Shown: positions 43,028 through 51,486, numbered from the stretch's first letter. The stretch is 64,000 nt of DNA from an uncultured Spirochaetales bacterium (GCA_949293595.1 CASFDW010000005.1:49988-113987); one strand, 5' to 3'. Notes: generated by a model not told the origin, from the letters alone. Numbers and translations: made by a program.

Positions 43028-44554
43028 TCAAATCGACTTCTTTGTTTTCTTCTGATTTTTAATCGCCATGATATTGAGTAAAAGGAGTATCACCCCAATC
43101 ACCATGATCGCCCAGCAAATCGGACTCGAGAAAAGAAATCTGACAAGCCCCATGCTCTTTGCTCCTGCAATCGTATTGGCCAAAAGCAGGTTCTTCTCAA
43201 TGATTGGAAGTAAGATAAAACCAAGAAACATCGGAGCAACCGGTATGTTCACGATATGGAACAAATAACCGACCGCACAGAAAATCAGAGTTACGATAAC
43301 ATCGAACATGTTGTTTCTGATGGCAAACGATCCAAGCATTATGCAACATACCACAGGCGGAATTATGTATTTCATCTTAACCTTTACAATTTTCGAAAAA
43401 GCCGGAGTTAGTATGAAACAAAGCACACCCATCACAACCGAACTCAGTAGAAGTCCATACATAAAGCCGTAGCACAAGTCGGCATGGTCCGTGAAAAGTG
43501 TTGGGCCAGCAACAATGCCATGAACCGTCAAGGCGGAGAAAATCAAAGCGCAGGAGTTTGAGCCGGGAATGCCTAGCGATAACATCGGCACAAAAGTACC
43601 ACCGACAGCTGCATTGTTAGCCGCCTCTGTAGCGATTATTCCCTTAGAAACGCCAGTACCGAAAGGAATCTTGGATGTCCTTTTTGCCTCGCCATAGGAC
43701 ACAAATGCGGCAATTGCACAACCAGCACCGGGAAGAATTCCGATGACATTGCCGATTATCGTGCTTTTGAGCAATGTGAAAATGTTCTTCTTTCCGAATA
43801 CCTCCTTTGTCACCTCCAAAGCCGAAACATCCTCCAATTCAATTTTCGTTGTTCCATTTCTATCCGAAAGATCACCATGCCTTTCCATAAAAGATTTCTT
43901 GATTTCAAGGATAATCTGCCTTCCGGCAATCAAGCCCAGAGCGATGGCAACCTGCTTAAATCCCATGGTAAGAGAGGCTTGTCCAAAAGTGAATCTGGTG
44001 ACTCCCGACACTGAATCAATCCCGATTGTTGCGATTAGCATGCCGACAAGAGCTCCCAATATACCTTTTGCAAGATTACCAGCTGACAAACTAGCAATGA
44101 TTGTAAGGCCGATTATCGCGGTCACGGCCATTTCCCCAGGACCAAATTTCAAAGCGATACGGGCCAATGTCGGAGCGAAGAGAATCATTACGATGCATCC
44201 TACAATTCCACCGAATGTACTGGAGATTGAAGCAAGGTAGAGAGCCCTTTTTCCTTCTCCCCTGAGAGCCATCGGATAACCTTCGATTGTCGTGCAGATG
44301 GCTTCGTTTGTTCCAGGGATGTTTAGAAGGATACCAGAGAAGGATCCTCCAACCCCGCATCCCATGAAGATGCCTGCAAGAAGAACAATAGCTCCGAGTG
44401 GAGTCATTGTATAGGTAAACGGAAGCATGACCGCGATTCCAATTGCAGCACCAAGACCAGGAATCGCACCAATGACAATTCCGATAAATGTTCCAATAAC
44501 AATCATCAACATGGCATTCGTTGTAAAAAGATTTGTCAGTGCCTGTAAAAGCAT
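43028..44554 (-). CDS. tctA: Tripartite tricarboxylate transporter large permease (TctA)
   Basis: 508 residues, about 12 helices. TctA hallmarks: GAIPGLGAAIGIAVMLPFTY, GSFSGILLNIPGTNEAICTTIEGYPMA, GNVIGILPGAGCAIAAFVSYGEAKRTSK and GVGGTFVPMLSLGIPGSNSCAL-type (here AAVGGTFVPMLSLGIPGS). It moves carboxylate-type solutes with TctB and the TctC binding protein. ATG 44554 has AGGAG upstream; a TTG two codons earlier is less likely. Base composition is somewhat more AT-rich than average for the window. Confidence 0.94.
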   Translation of the reverse strand: MLLQALTNLFTTNAMLMIVIGTFIGIVIGAIPGLGAAIGIAVMLPFTYTMTPLGAIVLLAGIFMGCGVGGSFSGILLNIPGTNEAICTTIEGYPMALRGEGKRALYLASISSTFGGIVGCIVMILFAPTLARIALKFGPGEMAVTAIIGLTIIASLSAGNLAKGILGALVGMLIATIGIDSVSGVTRFTFGQASLTMGFKQVAIALGLIAGRQIILEIKKSFMERHGDLSDRNGTTKIELEDVSALEVTKEVFGKKNIFTLLKSTIIGNVIGILPGAGCAIAAFVSYGEAKRTSKIPFGTGVSKGIIATEAANNAAVGGTFVPMLSLGIPGSNSCALIFSALTVHGIVAGPTLFTDHADLCYGFMYGLLLSSVVMGVLCFILTPAFSKIVKVKMKYIIPPVVCCIMLGSFAIRNNMFDVIVTLIFCAVGYLFHIVNIPVAPMFLGFILLPIIEKNLLLANTIAGAKSMGLVRFLFSSPICWAIMVIGVILLLLNIMAIKNQKKTKKSI

Positions 44555-44589
44555 AATCAATCACTCCTATATTTGTTGGCTTCACGGAG

Positions 44590-44645
44590 CCACATGAACG
44601 AAGCCGGCATGTGGATCCATAAAGCCATCTGCCCGGAGACAGATG
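44590..44645 (-). promoter_or_regulatory. Two intercistronic stem-loops between tctC and tctA
   Basis: CCACATG (44590-44596) pairs with CATGTGG (44608-44614), and CATCTG (44626-44631) with CAGATG (44640-44645). Neither has a T-run. As at dctP-dctQ, they lie right after the binding-protein gene. Confidence 0.55.
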
Positions 44646-44654
44646 ACCGAGCTG

Positions 44655-45617
44655 TCATTTCTTCAAAATCTCGACCATAGTATCGATATAGTCCATATAA
44701 TACGGTTTGAACTCTTCATACCCCATGAACATAGGATCCTGACCAGCATTTACAAGACCTTCATAAAGTGTTCCATTATCTATGCAATCCTTTATCATGT
44801 CGGAAACGTATCTGATATACTCTTCAGGCGTACCTTTTGCAGCGATGACATAGGTAAATGAAGTGTCGGTGAAAGCAACCCCCTGTGAAATAAATGTGGG
44901 TGCAAAACCTTCACCTAAATCCTCAACTGGCATCGAATCACCAAGAATTGCAAGATTCTCAACCTGGGCATTCTTATAGAAATTGGCTCCAATGATGGCA
45001 ATATCCGAGTGTCCGCCAAGAACCATCGTAAAAGCATTGTTACCAGATCCGGCATTGACGATTGTCAAGTCTATTCCCAATTCCTTTTCGATAATTTCAG
45101 GAAGATACATGGTATTGGATCCTGCCACAGCACATGTTACTTCACCAGGATGTGCGAGTGCATATTCCTTCAGATCGTCAAGTGTTTTGAACGGACTGTT
45201 CGGAGCACATACGAGTATCCTGGATTTTGAAGCAAGTTGGCATACGGGATAAAGATCGTCCTTTGTGAAAGCTGCCTCTTCGAAATTCGCGAGCATGTTC
45301 GGGATCTCCGTGCATCCGATCACGCTGAAGGTATATCCGTCCGGAGCAGCGTTCATGAGCTCGTTGACACCGATCAGTCCATCCCCTCCGTCATAATTGA
45401 CAACTGTTGTGGTGATGCCCTTATCCTTCTGAATCGAGTTGGCAACAGCCCTGGCAATGAGATCGGTCGACCCCCCGGCTGCACGATTAACAATGAACGT
45501 CATTGTTCTTGAAGGATAGTTGCTCATATCGGCAACTGCTGCAGCCTCGCTCCCACCCTGGGCAAAGGCACTTAAGCAAAGCATGAAAACCAAAATAACT
45601 CCCAAAATCTTTTTCAT
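44655..45617 (-). CDS. tctC: Tripartite transporter solute-binding protein (TctC/Bug family)
   Basis: 320 residues. Signal peptide MKKILGVILVFMLCLSAFA, then QGGSEAAA. Bug-fold features: YPSRTMTFIVNRAAGGSTDLIARAVANSIQKD, VVNYDGGDGLIGVNELMNAAPDGYTF and EYALAHPGEVTCAVAGSNTMYLPEIIEKELGIDLTIVNAGSGN. Bug proteins usually bind carboxylates through two water bridges. The context suggests the ligand is a sulfated acid. ATG 45617 has GGAGG upstream. Confidence 0.93.
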   Translation of the reverse strand: MKKILGVILVFMLCLSAFAQGGSEAAAVADMSNYPSRTMTFIVNRAAGGSTDLIARAVANSIQKDKGITTTVVNYDGGDGLIGVNELMNAAPDGYTFSVIGCTEIPNMLANFEEAAFTKDDLYPVCQLASKSRILVCAPNSPFKTLDDLKEYALAHPGEVTCAVAGSNTMYLPEIIEKELGIDLTIVNAGSGNNAFTMVLGGHSDIAIIGANFYKNAQVENLAILGDSMPVEDLGEGFAPTFISQGVAFTDTSFTYVIAAKGTPEEYIRYVSDMIKDCIDNGTLYEGLVNAGQDPMFMGYEEFKPYYMDYIDTMVEILKK

Positions 45618-45645
45618 AAAAACCTCCACTATATTTATTTAAAAT

Positions 45646-46122
45646 TCAAATAAAGATTCCTTTCGGTGCCATAACATCGAGAAACACACCGAACAGAAGA
45701 TAAATCACAAAAATGATCACGACATCGTAACCGATTGCGAACAAAACCTTCTTTTTTGTAACGTTCCCTTCCATATATGTAATCGCCAAACTGATTGCAC
45801 AGATTGTCAGGAACAGACTCGTATACATTCCAATCACCTTGATGTTGAGAAGGAAGAGCAATGACAAACCAAGGGTGGCAAGCAGACACAAAGTCTGTTT
45901 TCTTGGCGTCTCCTTCTTTTTCTTCGCACTTTCGGACAACAGCGACTTGATGATGATGAACAGACAGCATATCCAGGAAGCGACAATGATGACAGCAGGC
46001 ATCACTTTTGCGGTGTCAGCTTTGATTTTTCCAATCTGAGACCAGAAAATGAACAATGTGGCAGACATTCCTATTCCGAACCAGAAATCGATCTTCTTAT
46101 AAAAACATTTATCCAATTTCAT
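45646..46122 (-). CDS. tctB: Tripartite transporter small permease (TctB)
   Basis: 158 residues with four hydrophobic helices (about 11-28, 42-60, 80-115, 130-150), the pattern of TctB. Similarity is by topology and position between the promoter and tctC rather than a strong motif. First gene of the operon. ATG 46122 has GAGAGG six bases upstream; a longer TTG-started frame would begin inside the promoter. Confidence 0.85.
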   Translation of the reverse strand: MKLDKCFYKKIDFWFGIGMSATLFIFWSQIGKIKADTAKVMPAVIIVASWICCLFIIIKSLLSESAKKKKETPRKQTLCLLATLGLSLLFLLNIKVIGMYTSLFLTICAISLAITYMEGNVTKKKVLFAIGYDVVIIFVIYLLFGVFLDVMAPKGIFI

Positions 46123-46147
46123 CCCGAACCTCTCAAATGATGGTTTC

Positions 46148-46176
46148 ATTATCTGTAGAATAACGTTATTAGTCAA
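46148..46176 (-). promoter_or_regulatory. Promoter and operator of the tct-sulfatase operon
   Basis: Minus strand TTGACT (46171-46176), 17-base spacer, GATAAT (46148-46153). The spacer contains the palindrome AATAACGTTATT (46159-46170), so a bound LacI protein would block polymerase directly. Confidence 0.78.
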
Positions 46177-46234
46177 AACAATAAAAAATTATTTCTTGCT
46201 AATAAATCAATCTGATTTTATTTCTTCTAATGTA

Positions 46235-46263
46235 TTGAAATAATATTAAAATAACGTTATTGT
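46235..46263 (+). promoter_or_regulatory. Promoter and operator of the LacI-family gene
   Basis: TTGAAA (46235-46240), 17-base spacer, TATTGT (46258-46263), then six bases and ATG 46270: a leaderless transcript. The same palindrome AATAACGTTATT (46250-46261) overlaps the -10, so the regulator should repress itself. Confidence 0.75.
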
Positions 46264-46269
46264 AAAAAT

Positions 46270-47331
46270 ATGTATGAAGGGCATGGAAACATAAGGCTGA
46301 AAGATATAGCTGAAAACCTGAACCTGTCTGTAGGGACAGTTCAGAAGGCCTTGAACAACAAAGGCGGCTATACTGCCGAAACGCAAAAAAGAGTCCTGAG
46401 TGAAGCCAAGCGACTTGGTTACATGGTCAATCCCGCAGCCTCGGCACTGAGAAGGATGCCGATGAAGATCGCGGTCCTGCTTCCCGTTAGAAACGGACGG
46501 AGGAGGTTCTTCTTCAATTCCGTATGGGAAGGGATATTCAACGCGGAAAAGGAATTCGCGGTCTACAACATCACCTTCCTCAATCGTGAGGTCGAGCAGA
46601 ACGCCCATGAGTTCGAAAGCCTTCTTGAGGAGGAGAATCTGAAAGGCGTGATAACGAACACCCATTCGGAACCACAGATTCAGAAAGCGCTCAAGGAACT
46701 TCTTTACAAGGGGATTCCCGTGTATACGATAGACGGGGATCCGATGGAGAACATGAAGAACTGCAACTTCAAAATAACCGTGCCCCATCAAGGCGATTTG
46801 GCTGCGGACGTTTTCAAGAACTATCTGCACCAGAAAGTCGGAACCGTCCTGATCATATCCGGTAGCAAGAAAACCCAGCGGCAGACAAGAAGATCCCTTG
46901 ATTTCTGCAATGCGATGGCAAAAAAATGTCCGAATGCCAGCGTTCTGGAGTTCCACATGACCGGGAATGCGGAAAACACGCAGACAATAATGAAGAACCT
47001 GATTGAAAGCATGCCGGATCTGATCGGAATATATTCCGTGTCGGCATTGGAGACCGTGGAGATGTGCCGTATCATCCGGGATCTGAAGAGGTCCGGGGAG
47101 CTTGTCACGATCGGCACCGACATCCATTTCGACATGCTCCCGTATTTTGAGGATGACACACTTCTTTCAACGATATTCCAAAGTCCGACAGTCCAGGGAT
47201 ACCAGGCCACAAAGCTCATTGTTGCACAGGCCATAGACCCGAACAAGGAACCTACGGAATTGATACTTCCACCGTCGATTGTGTTCAAGAGCGTTGCAGA
47301 GGACTTCTGCTCATCAAGAATCCAGAACTGA
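46270..47331 (+). CDS. LacI-family regulator of the tct-sulfatase operon
   Basis: 353 residues. The N-terminal HTH (IRLKDIAENLNLSVGTVQKALNNKGGYTAETQKRVLSEAKRLGYMVNPAASALRR) is LacI-like; the recognition helix has SVGTVQKAL instead of the usual SxxTVSRxL. The C-terminal periplasmic-binding-type domain starts at PMKIAVLLPVRN. Short divergent spacing and identical palindromes in both promoters make this the local regulator. No Shine-Dalgarno precedes the ATG and the -10 ends six bases upstream. Confidence 0.88.
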   Translation: MYEGHGNIRLKDIAENLNLSVGTVQKALNNKGGYTAETQKRVLSEAKRLGYMVNPAASALRRMPMKIAVLLPVRNGRRRFFFNSVWEGIFNAEKEFAVYNITFLNREVEQNAHEFESLLEEENLKGVITNTHSEPQIQKALKELLYKGIPVYTIDGDPMENMKNCNFKITVPHQGDLAADVFKNYLHQKVGTVLIISGSKKTQRQTRRSLDFCNAMAKKCPNASVLEFHMTGNAENTQTIMKNLIESMPDLIGIYSVSALETVEMCRIIRDLKRSGELVTIGTDIHFDMLPYFEDDTLLSTIFQSPTVQGYQATKLIVAQAIDPNKEPTELILPPSIVFKSVAEDFCSSRIQN

Positions 47332-47372
47332 AACATCATGAAATACACGGATCGCTGGCAGGAGACCGACCA

Positions 47373-47930
47373 TCACTGACGGAGACCATGCTCCAAAAAA
47401 ACAAAAGCCTCCTCCACGGATGCGGCGAAACAAAAAAGGTCGCGATTCCCCGGAGAGATGAAATCCTGTTCAATCAACACATCCATCTGCTTCTCGAGGT
47501 TGTCGAAAACACCGTCTATGTTCAACACCACGGAAGGTTTCGACATCATACCCAATTGTCTGTACACGATTGTCTGGGAATACTCGTCTATTGTCCCGAT
47601 CCCCCCTGGAAGGACGATGAATGCATCGGCGAGTGATATCATCAGATCCTTTCTCTCCGACATGCTTTCAGTCCTGTAAAGTTCCGAAACCATTTTCTCG
47701 TCATCCTTGTTACGGAAAATCTCGGGAACAATCCCGATTGTCCTTCCCCCCAATTTCATCAAACGCTCGGAAACAACCCCCATCAGACCCATCCGGCCAC
47801 CGCCGTAAACCATGGTCATGCCCTTTTCATACATCGTATCGGCCAACAGCTCTGCGGCTTTTACATACGCGGGATTGTTTCCAAGCCTTGAGCCCGAAAA
47901 AACAGCCAGTTTCTCAATTTCCATCCGCAT
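47373..47930 (-). CDS. LOG-family (TIGR00730) nucleoside 5'-monophosphate phosphoribohydrolase
   Basis: 185 residues, Rossmann fold. Motifs: VFSGSRLGNNPAY, MVYGGGRMGLMGVVSERL, SMSERKDLMI and PGGIGTIDEYSQ (the PGGxGTxxE signature). Characterised LOG proteins split the N-glycosidic bond of cytokinin or purine nucleoside monophosphates. Last gene of the long operon: its ATG (47930) overlaps the stop of the deoxyribosyltransferase gene. It adds a monophosphate-level N-glycosidase to the nucleoside-level enzymes upstream. Confidence 0.9.
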   Translation of the reverse strand: MRMEIEKLAVFSGSRLGNNPAYVKAAELLADTMYEKGMTMVYGGGRMGLMGVVSERLMKLGGRTIGIVPEIFRNKDDEKMVSELYRTESMSERKDLMISLADAFIVLPGGIGTIDEYSQTIVYRQLGMMSKPSVVLNIDGVFDNLEKQMDVLIEQDFISPGNRDLFCFAASVEEAFVFLEHGLRQ

Positions 47931-48958
47931 CACCCAAGTATTTTCTCGAAATTGCCAAGATCCGCTTTTTCTATGGATTCAATGGAACAGGCGAACATCA
48001 GGTTTATCGGGTAATTGAAGTTTTCTATTATATGGCCCTGGGCATCCTTTCCATCCTTTGACGGAATGCGTTCCCTCATTATCCTCGTGTCCTCCATGAA
48101 CCCGTAAAGTTTCTTACCACGTGCGAAGGCAAATCCACATTCGAACGCAACATCCGAAGATGGCTCATACCCCCTGAAATCGTTCAGATCGGCAACAAAG
48201 GATGAGCAGGCCTCGATCCTGCGCATGTTCTCCTCAAAACACTCATATGCATTCCTATATGGGTCTTCCTCCTCAGAGACGAATGGAAACACAGCCAGAT
48301 ATCCTTTCTTCTCCAAACGTCCGGCAATATCCTTCTCCAACTCCGCCCTGTCGGGAGAATAACGGAAAAAGCTTGAAACGAAGACCGGCTCCAAACAGGA
48401 TCCGAATTCAACGGGTCTGATTTCCAGCTCGTGTTTTCTTCCGGTCATCCGCTCGAAGGCCAGATCCTGGAGACAGACATTCAAGGCATCCTCGAAACCA
48501 CCTTCGACAAGCCTGGTGGATGCAACGATCGAAGGAGCGAACGGCAGATCAAGGTACGGATGGGGATATCCCTTCTCATCCCGGACAACCCCGTCCCGTC
48601 CAAATACCAGATTTGGATTCTTTTCCCTTTGACTGCACAGACGGGTCGTCCTTCCATAAAGACGGCCGCCTTTTCCGTAAAGCATCCCAAGCTCGAATAC
48701 CGTCCCGCCATCAGGCTCCACACCCCTGAAAGCCTCGAGATCCGCTATGATGATATCCGTTTTTTCCCTCATCTTGAGAAGATCCGCGAAGATTTCCATG
48801 GCGTTGAGCCTCAGATCCCCGGCATCAAGCTTCAGCTCCGTGGCAGTCGGCATCCATACCTGGAGGCCTTTACCTTCAGCCTTCTTCCTGTCAGCCCACC
48901 AATCGGAATAACCATTGTCATAAAAACAGTATGGACCTGCAATATACAAACCAGACAT
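47930..48958 (-). CDS. Tandem nucleoside 2-deoxyribosyltransferase-like protein
   Basis: 342 residues made of two similar halves. Half 1 (about 1-185): GLYIAGPYCFYDNG, TDIIIADLEAFRGVEPDGGTVFELGMLYGKGGRLYG. Half 2 (about 190-342): PVFVSSFFRYSPDRAELEKDI, SSFVADLNDFRGYEPSSDVAFECGFAFARGKKLYG. Each has the family's 'ADL..FRG.EPD..(V/A)FE.G' active-site pattern with the catalytic Glu. Typical enzymes are single-domain, about 150-170 residues, and oligomeric, exchanging bases between deoxynucleosides. ATG 48958 has GGGAG upstream. The fused form is unusual. Confidence 0.88.
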   Translation of the reverse strand: MSGLYIAGPYCFYDNGYSDWWADRKKAEGKGLQVWMPTATELKLDAGDLRLNAMEIFADLLKMREKTDIIIADLEAFRGVEPDGGTVFELGMLYGKGGRLYGRTTRLCSQREKNPNLVFGRDGVVRDEKGYPHPYLDLPFAPSIVASTRLVEGGFEDALNVCLQDLAFERMTGRKHELEIRPVEFGSCLEPVFVSSFFRYSPDRAELEKDIAGRLEKKGYLAVFPFVSEEEDPYRNAYECFEENMRRIEACSSFVADLNDFRGYEPSSDVAFECGFAFARGKKLYGFMEDTRIMRERIPSKDGKDAQGHIIENFNYPINLMFACSIESIEKADLGNFEKILG

Positions 48959-48974
48959 GCGCGCTCCCTTTACC

Positions 48975-49922
48975 CTATGCCAGACTGGAAATGACCAGCT
49001 CCAGGAATCTTGCATAATCCGCACCGACGGCAATATCGACAAGCGGCAGATCCTTCCACACGAAATGATGTCTTCCATCCCTGACTGTCATGCCGAGGGT
49101 CAGTCCATCCCTTATGTCCACACCTACATGATAGCCGGAAAAACTTATCAGGCTATCGTCAATGACGTATGCAACGGCTATCGCATCGATTACTGCGCAA
49201 TAGGAGGAAAATCCTCTGGATTGGACAAAAGATACCGCCTTATCAAGAAAACGAGCACCGGGATTTGCGCTTGCACGAAGCCTGAGAATCTGATCATCGT
49301 TGAAATCCACTCCGAAGTCGGTTGCAATGTCAAGACCTATGAGCTTCAGAGGTATGCCGCTTCCGTAGACAAGCCTCGCGGCCTCCGGGTCGACATAGAC
49401 ATTCCATTCGCTTTGAGGTGTATCTCCCGTTGCATTCAAAAAGGAAGCGGCATTGAGTCCGAACGCACCGCTGATGGCGACTATGCGCTTTATCTTGCCA
49501 ATCAAATCCGGATACAGGCTTATCGCCATTCCTATATTGGACATCGGTCCGGTTGCAACAATGGTTATCTCACCCGGATTTTTCGATACGACATCCCTTA
49601 TGACTTCGACGGCGTGAGCTTCCATGACAGGCATCGACGGCTCTGGAAGGAACGCCTCCGCCTGCCCGTCCGAACCGTGGGAGAAAGGATCCTTCGGACT
49701 TTTCCTGACCATAGGGTGGCTCATCCCCATGGCCACCGGAATATCCGTGCGGCCGATCAGCTCAAGAATCTTTCTGGCATTTTTACAGGTGGTCTCCACC
49801 GGGTAGTTTCCATTGACAGCCGTAACAGCCTCAAGCCTGATGTCCGGATCCGAACAGGCAAGGAGGATGGCCACGCTGTCATCCATTCCGGGATCGCAAT
49901 CCAATATAATTCTTTCCATCAT
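48975..49922 (-). CDS. Nucleoside hydrolase (inosine-uridine preferring family), copy 2
   Basis: 315 residues. Calcium-site motif DCDPGMDDS (Asp8-Asp15), GNYPVETTCKNARKILEL, HGSDGQAEAFLPEP, VATGPMSNIGMAI and EWNVYVDPEAARLV. It hydrolyses ribonucleosides to base and ribose. The first ATG overlaps the yjbQ stop by four bases. The sister copy at 58033 in the same operon differs widely in sequence, so the two probably differ in base preference. Confidence 0.92.
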   Translation of the reverse strand: MMERIILDCDPGMDDSVAILLACSDPDIRLEAVTAVNGNYPVETTCKNARKILELIGRTDIPVAMGMSHPMVRKSPKDPFSHGSDGQAEAFLPEPSMPVMEAHAVEVIRDVVSKNPGEITIVATGPMSNIGMAISLYPDLIGKIKRIVAISGAFGLNAASFLNATGDTPQSEWNVYVDPEAARLVYGSGIPLKLIGLDIATDFGVDFNDDQILRLRASANPGARFLDKAVSFVQSRGFSSYCAVIDAIAVAYVIDDSLISFSGYHVGVDIRDGLTLGMTVRDGRHHFVWKDLPLVDIAVGADYARFLELVISSLA

Positions 49923-50326
49923 TTATCTCCAAGGACCTTGACGATGAAGCTCCTGTTTCTCGGTCCATCGAACTCCAGGAAGAAAATACCCTGGGAGGAT
50001 CCCAGCAGAAGCTTGCCTTCGGTCACTATGAAGTCAATGCTTATGCCGGTAATGGCGCTTTTGACATGACCTGCGGCATCCTGCGGAGTATCATGCTGAT
50101 GCTTGAAGTCTATCCTGGTCGGTATCAAACGGCATATTTCATCCTGAAGGTCCTCGAACCCGGCCGGATCCCAGAAGGACGTGACGGCGAGGGATGCGGT
50201 TGTATGTGGATTGTAAACGACGCATATCCCCTCCTTCACGCCGCTTTCCTCAACAGCGGCCTTAACCTCCTCCGTTATGTTTATGACAGCCTTATGGGTT
50301 GTGGCAATCTTATATTTCTTCAACAT
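49919..50326 (-). CDS. YjbQ-family protein (UPF0047)
   Basis: 135 residues, full length. Signatures: GICVVYNPHTTASLAV, FKHQHDTPQDAAGHVKSAITG (conserved His, HxxxD and His metal site) and LLLGSSQGIFFLEFDGPRNRSF. Family members show weak thiamine-phosphate synthase activity in vitro, but the true role is unknown; its fixed place in this nucleoside operon is a clue that it acts on a phosphorylated or heterocyclic product. ATG has GAGGAG upstream. Confidence 0.92.
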   Translation of the reverse strand: MLKKYKIATTHKAVINITEEVKAAVEESGVKEGICVVYNPHTTASLAVTSFWDPAGFEDLQDEICRLIPTRIDFKHQHDTPQDAAGHVKSAITGISIDFIVTEGKLLLGSSQGIFFLEFDGPRNRSFIVKVLGDK

Positions 50327-50343
50327 TTTCCACTCCTCGTACC

Positions 50344-51486
50344 TTATAAGATGACTTTCTCACTTTCGCGGACACATGCAGCCCCTTTGCTGAAGCTCCA
50401 TGGGCCCTCGACGCCTCTGCCGGACTTCTCACCTATCATATTCATGATATATCCGAAAATAAGCGAGAATGGAACAAAATGCGTCAGCGGCATTGCAAAT
50501 TCATATTCGCTCCCGGGAACAAGTACGTACTCGCAATCAACTCCCCAGAAATCCCGGCCCTTGTCAGAAATCACGATCATCGGACGCCCCAGCTGCTTCA
50601 TGTAGCCCATGACCTCCCTCGCCCTTGACTGTGCCGCGTTATGGGAATTGACAACCAACGTTGTTCCGATATTCTCCCTGTCCCTCATGAAGAAGTTAAG
50701 ATGCAGCCATTCCTCGGTGTTGACGGTGGTTGAGAATTTTCCTATCGCCTCGTATACCTTCGCCATGCCATAGAAGACAGTGGGTTCATCAAATCCGCTT
50801 CCGACGGTATCGAAACACGGGAACCCCTTCCAGGCATCGGCAATCCTCAAGGCTTGCAGATCCATTTCCGGGAGCATCTTTTCAAGAAGATCGGCTTGCC
50901 TGAGGACCTCCTTCCTCATAGCTTTCGCTTCATCCATCGTATACTTTCCCCTCACCTCGCCGATACGTACGACAAGCAGGTACAATGCAAGGACACTGAC
51001 CATGTAGCTTCTGGTCCCGGGCGCCGAGGCGAATTTCGGAATATCGAGCTTCAATACCCTTTTCGAGGCCTGGGCAAGCGGGGAATCCTCGTTTCCTGTC
51101 ACGGCCAGCGTGAAGGCCCCGTACTTCGTGGCACGCTCCATAGCCTCGGCCATTCTGGCAACCTTTCCTGAGTTGGAAACACCTATGACAAGAGGATTGC
51201 CAGGGGCGCCGCCAAGCCTTTTTGACGGATAGTATCTTGCCAGATCGATGGTCTTTACGGCCTCGCACCGGAATCCAGTCAGTTTCTCAAGCATCATCTT
51301 GGCCGCAACCACGGCCGCCCAGCTGTCCCCGCATCCGGTAAGGATGACCTGCTGGATGTTGAAGATCTCCGGGGTCGTCATGACCACCCTGGCCTTCGGC
51401 TCTATGTCCGCATACATATCTCTCATAAGAGATGGCAATGTCAAAGCCTGATCCCTCATGGGATTCGAATAATCTTCCGGTTTCAT
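50344..51486 (-). CDS. Double-SIS sugar isomerase/deglycase-like protein
   Basis: 380 residues, two SIS domains as in the GlmS isomerase half and FrlB. SIS1: IQQVILTGCGDSWAAVVAAKMMLE and PLVIGVSNSGKVARMAEAME; SIS2: FDTVGSGFDEPTVFYGMAKVYEA, TEEWLHLNFFMRD (replacing the GlmS 'ELKHGP' segment) and VVNSHNAAQSRAREVM. It should act on a phosphosugar, as an aldose/ketose isomerase or deaminase/deglycase; the exact reaction cannot be read. Its ATG overlaps the stop of the TIM-barrel gene. Confidence 0.85.
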   Translation of the reverse strand: MKPEDYSNPMRDQALTLPSLMRDMYADIEPKARVVMTTPEIFNIQQVILTGCGDSWAAVVAAKMMLEKLTGFRCEAVKTIDLARYYPSKRLGGAPGNPLVIGVSNSGKVARMAEAMERATKYGAFTLAVTGNEDSPLAQASKRVLKLDIPKFASAPGTRSYMVSVLALYLLVVRIGEVRGKYTMDEAKAMRKEVLRQADLLEKMLPEMDLQALRIADAWKGFPCFDTVGSGFDEPTVFYGMAKVYEAIGKFSTTVNTEEWLHLNFFMRDRENIGTTLVVNSHNAAQSRAREVMGYMKQLGRPMIVISDKGRDFWGVDCEYVLVPGSEYEFAMPLTHFVPFSLIFGYIMNMIGEKSGRGVEGPWSFSKGAACVRESEKVIL

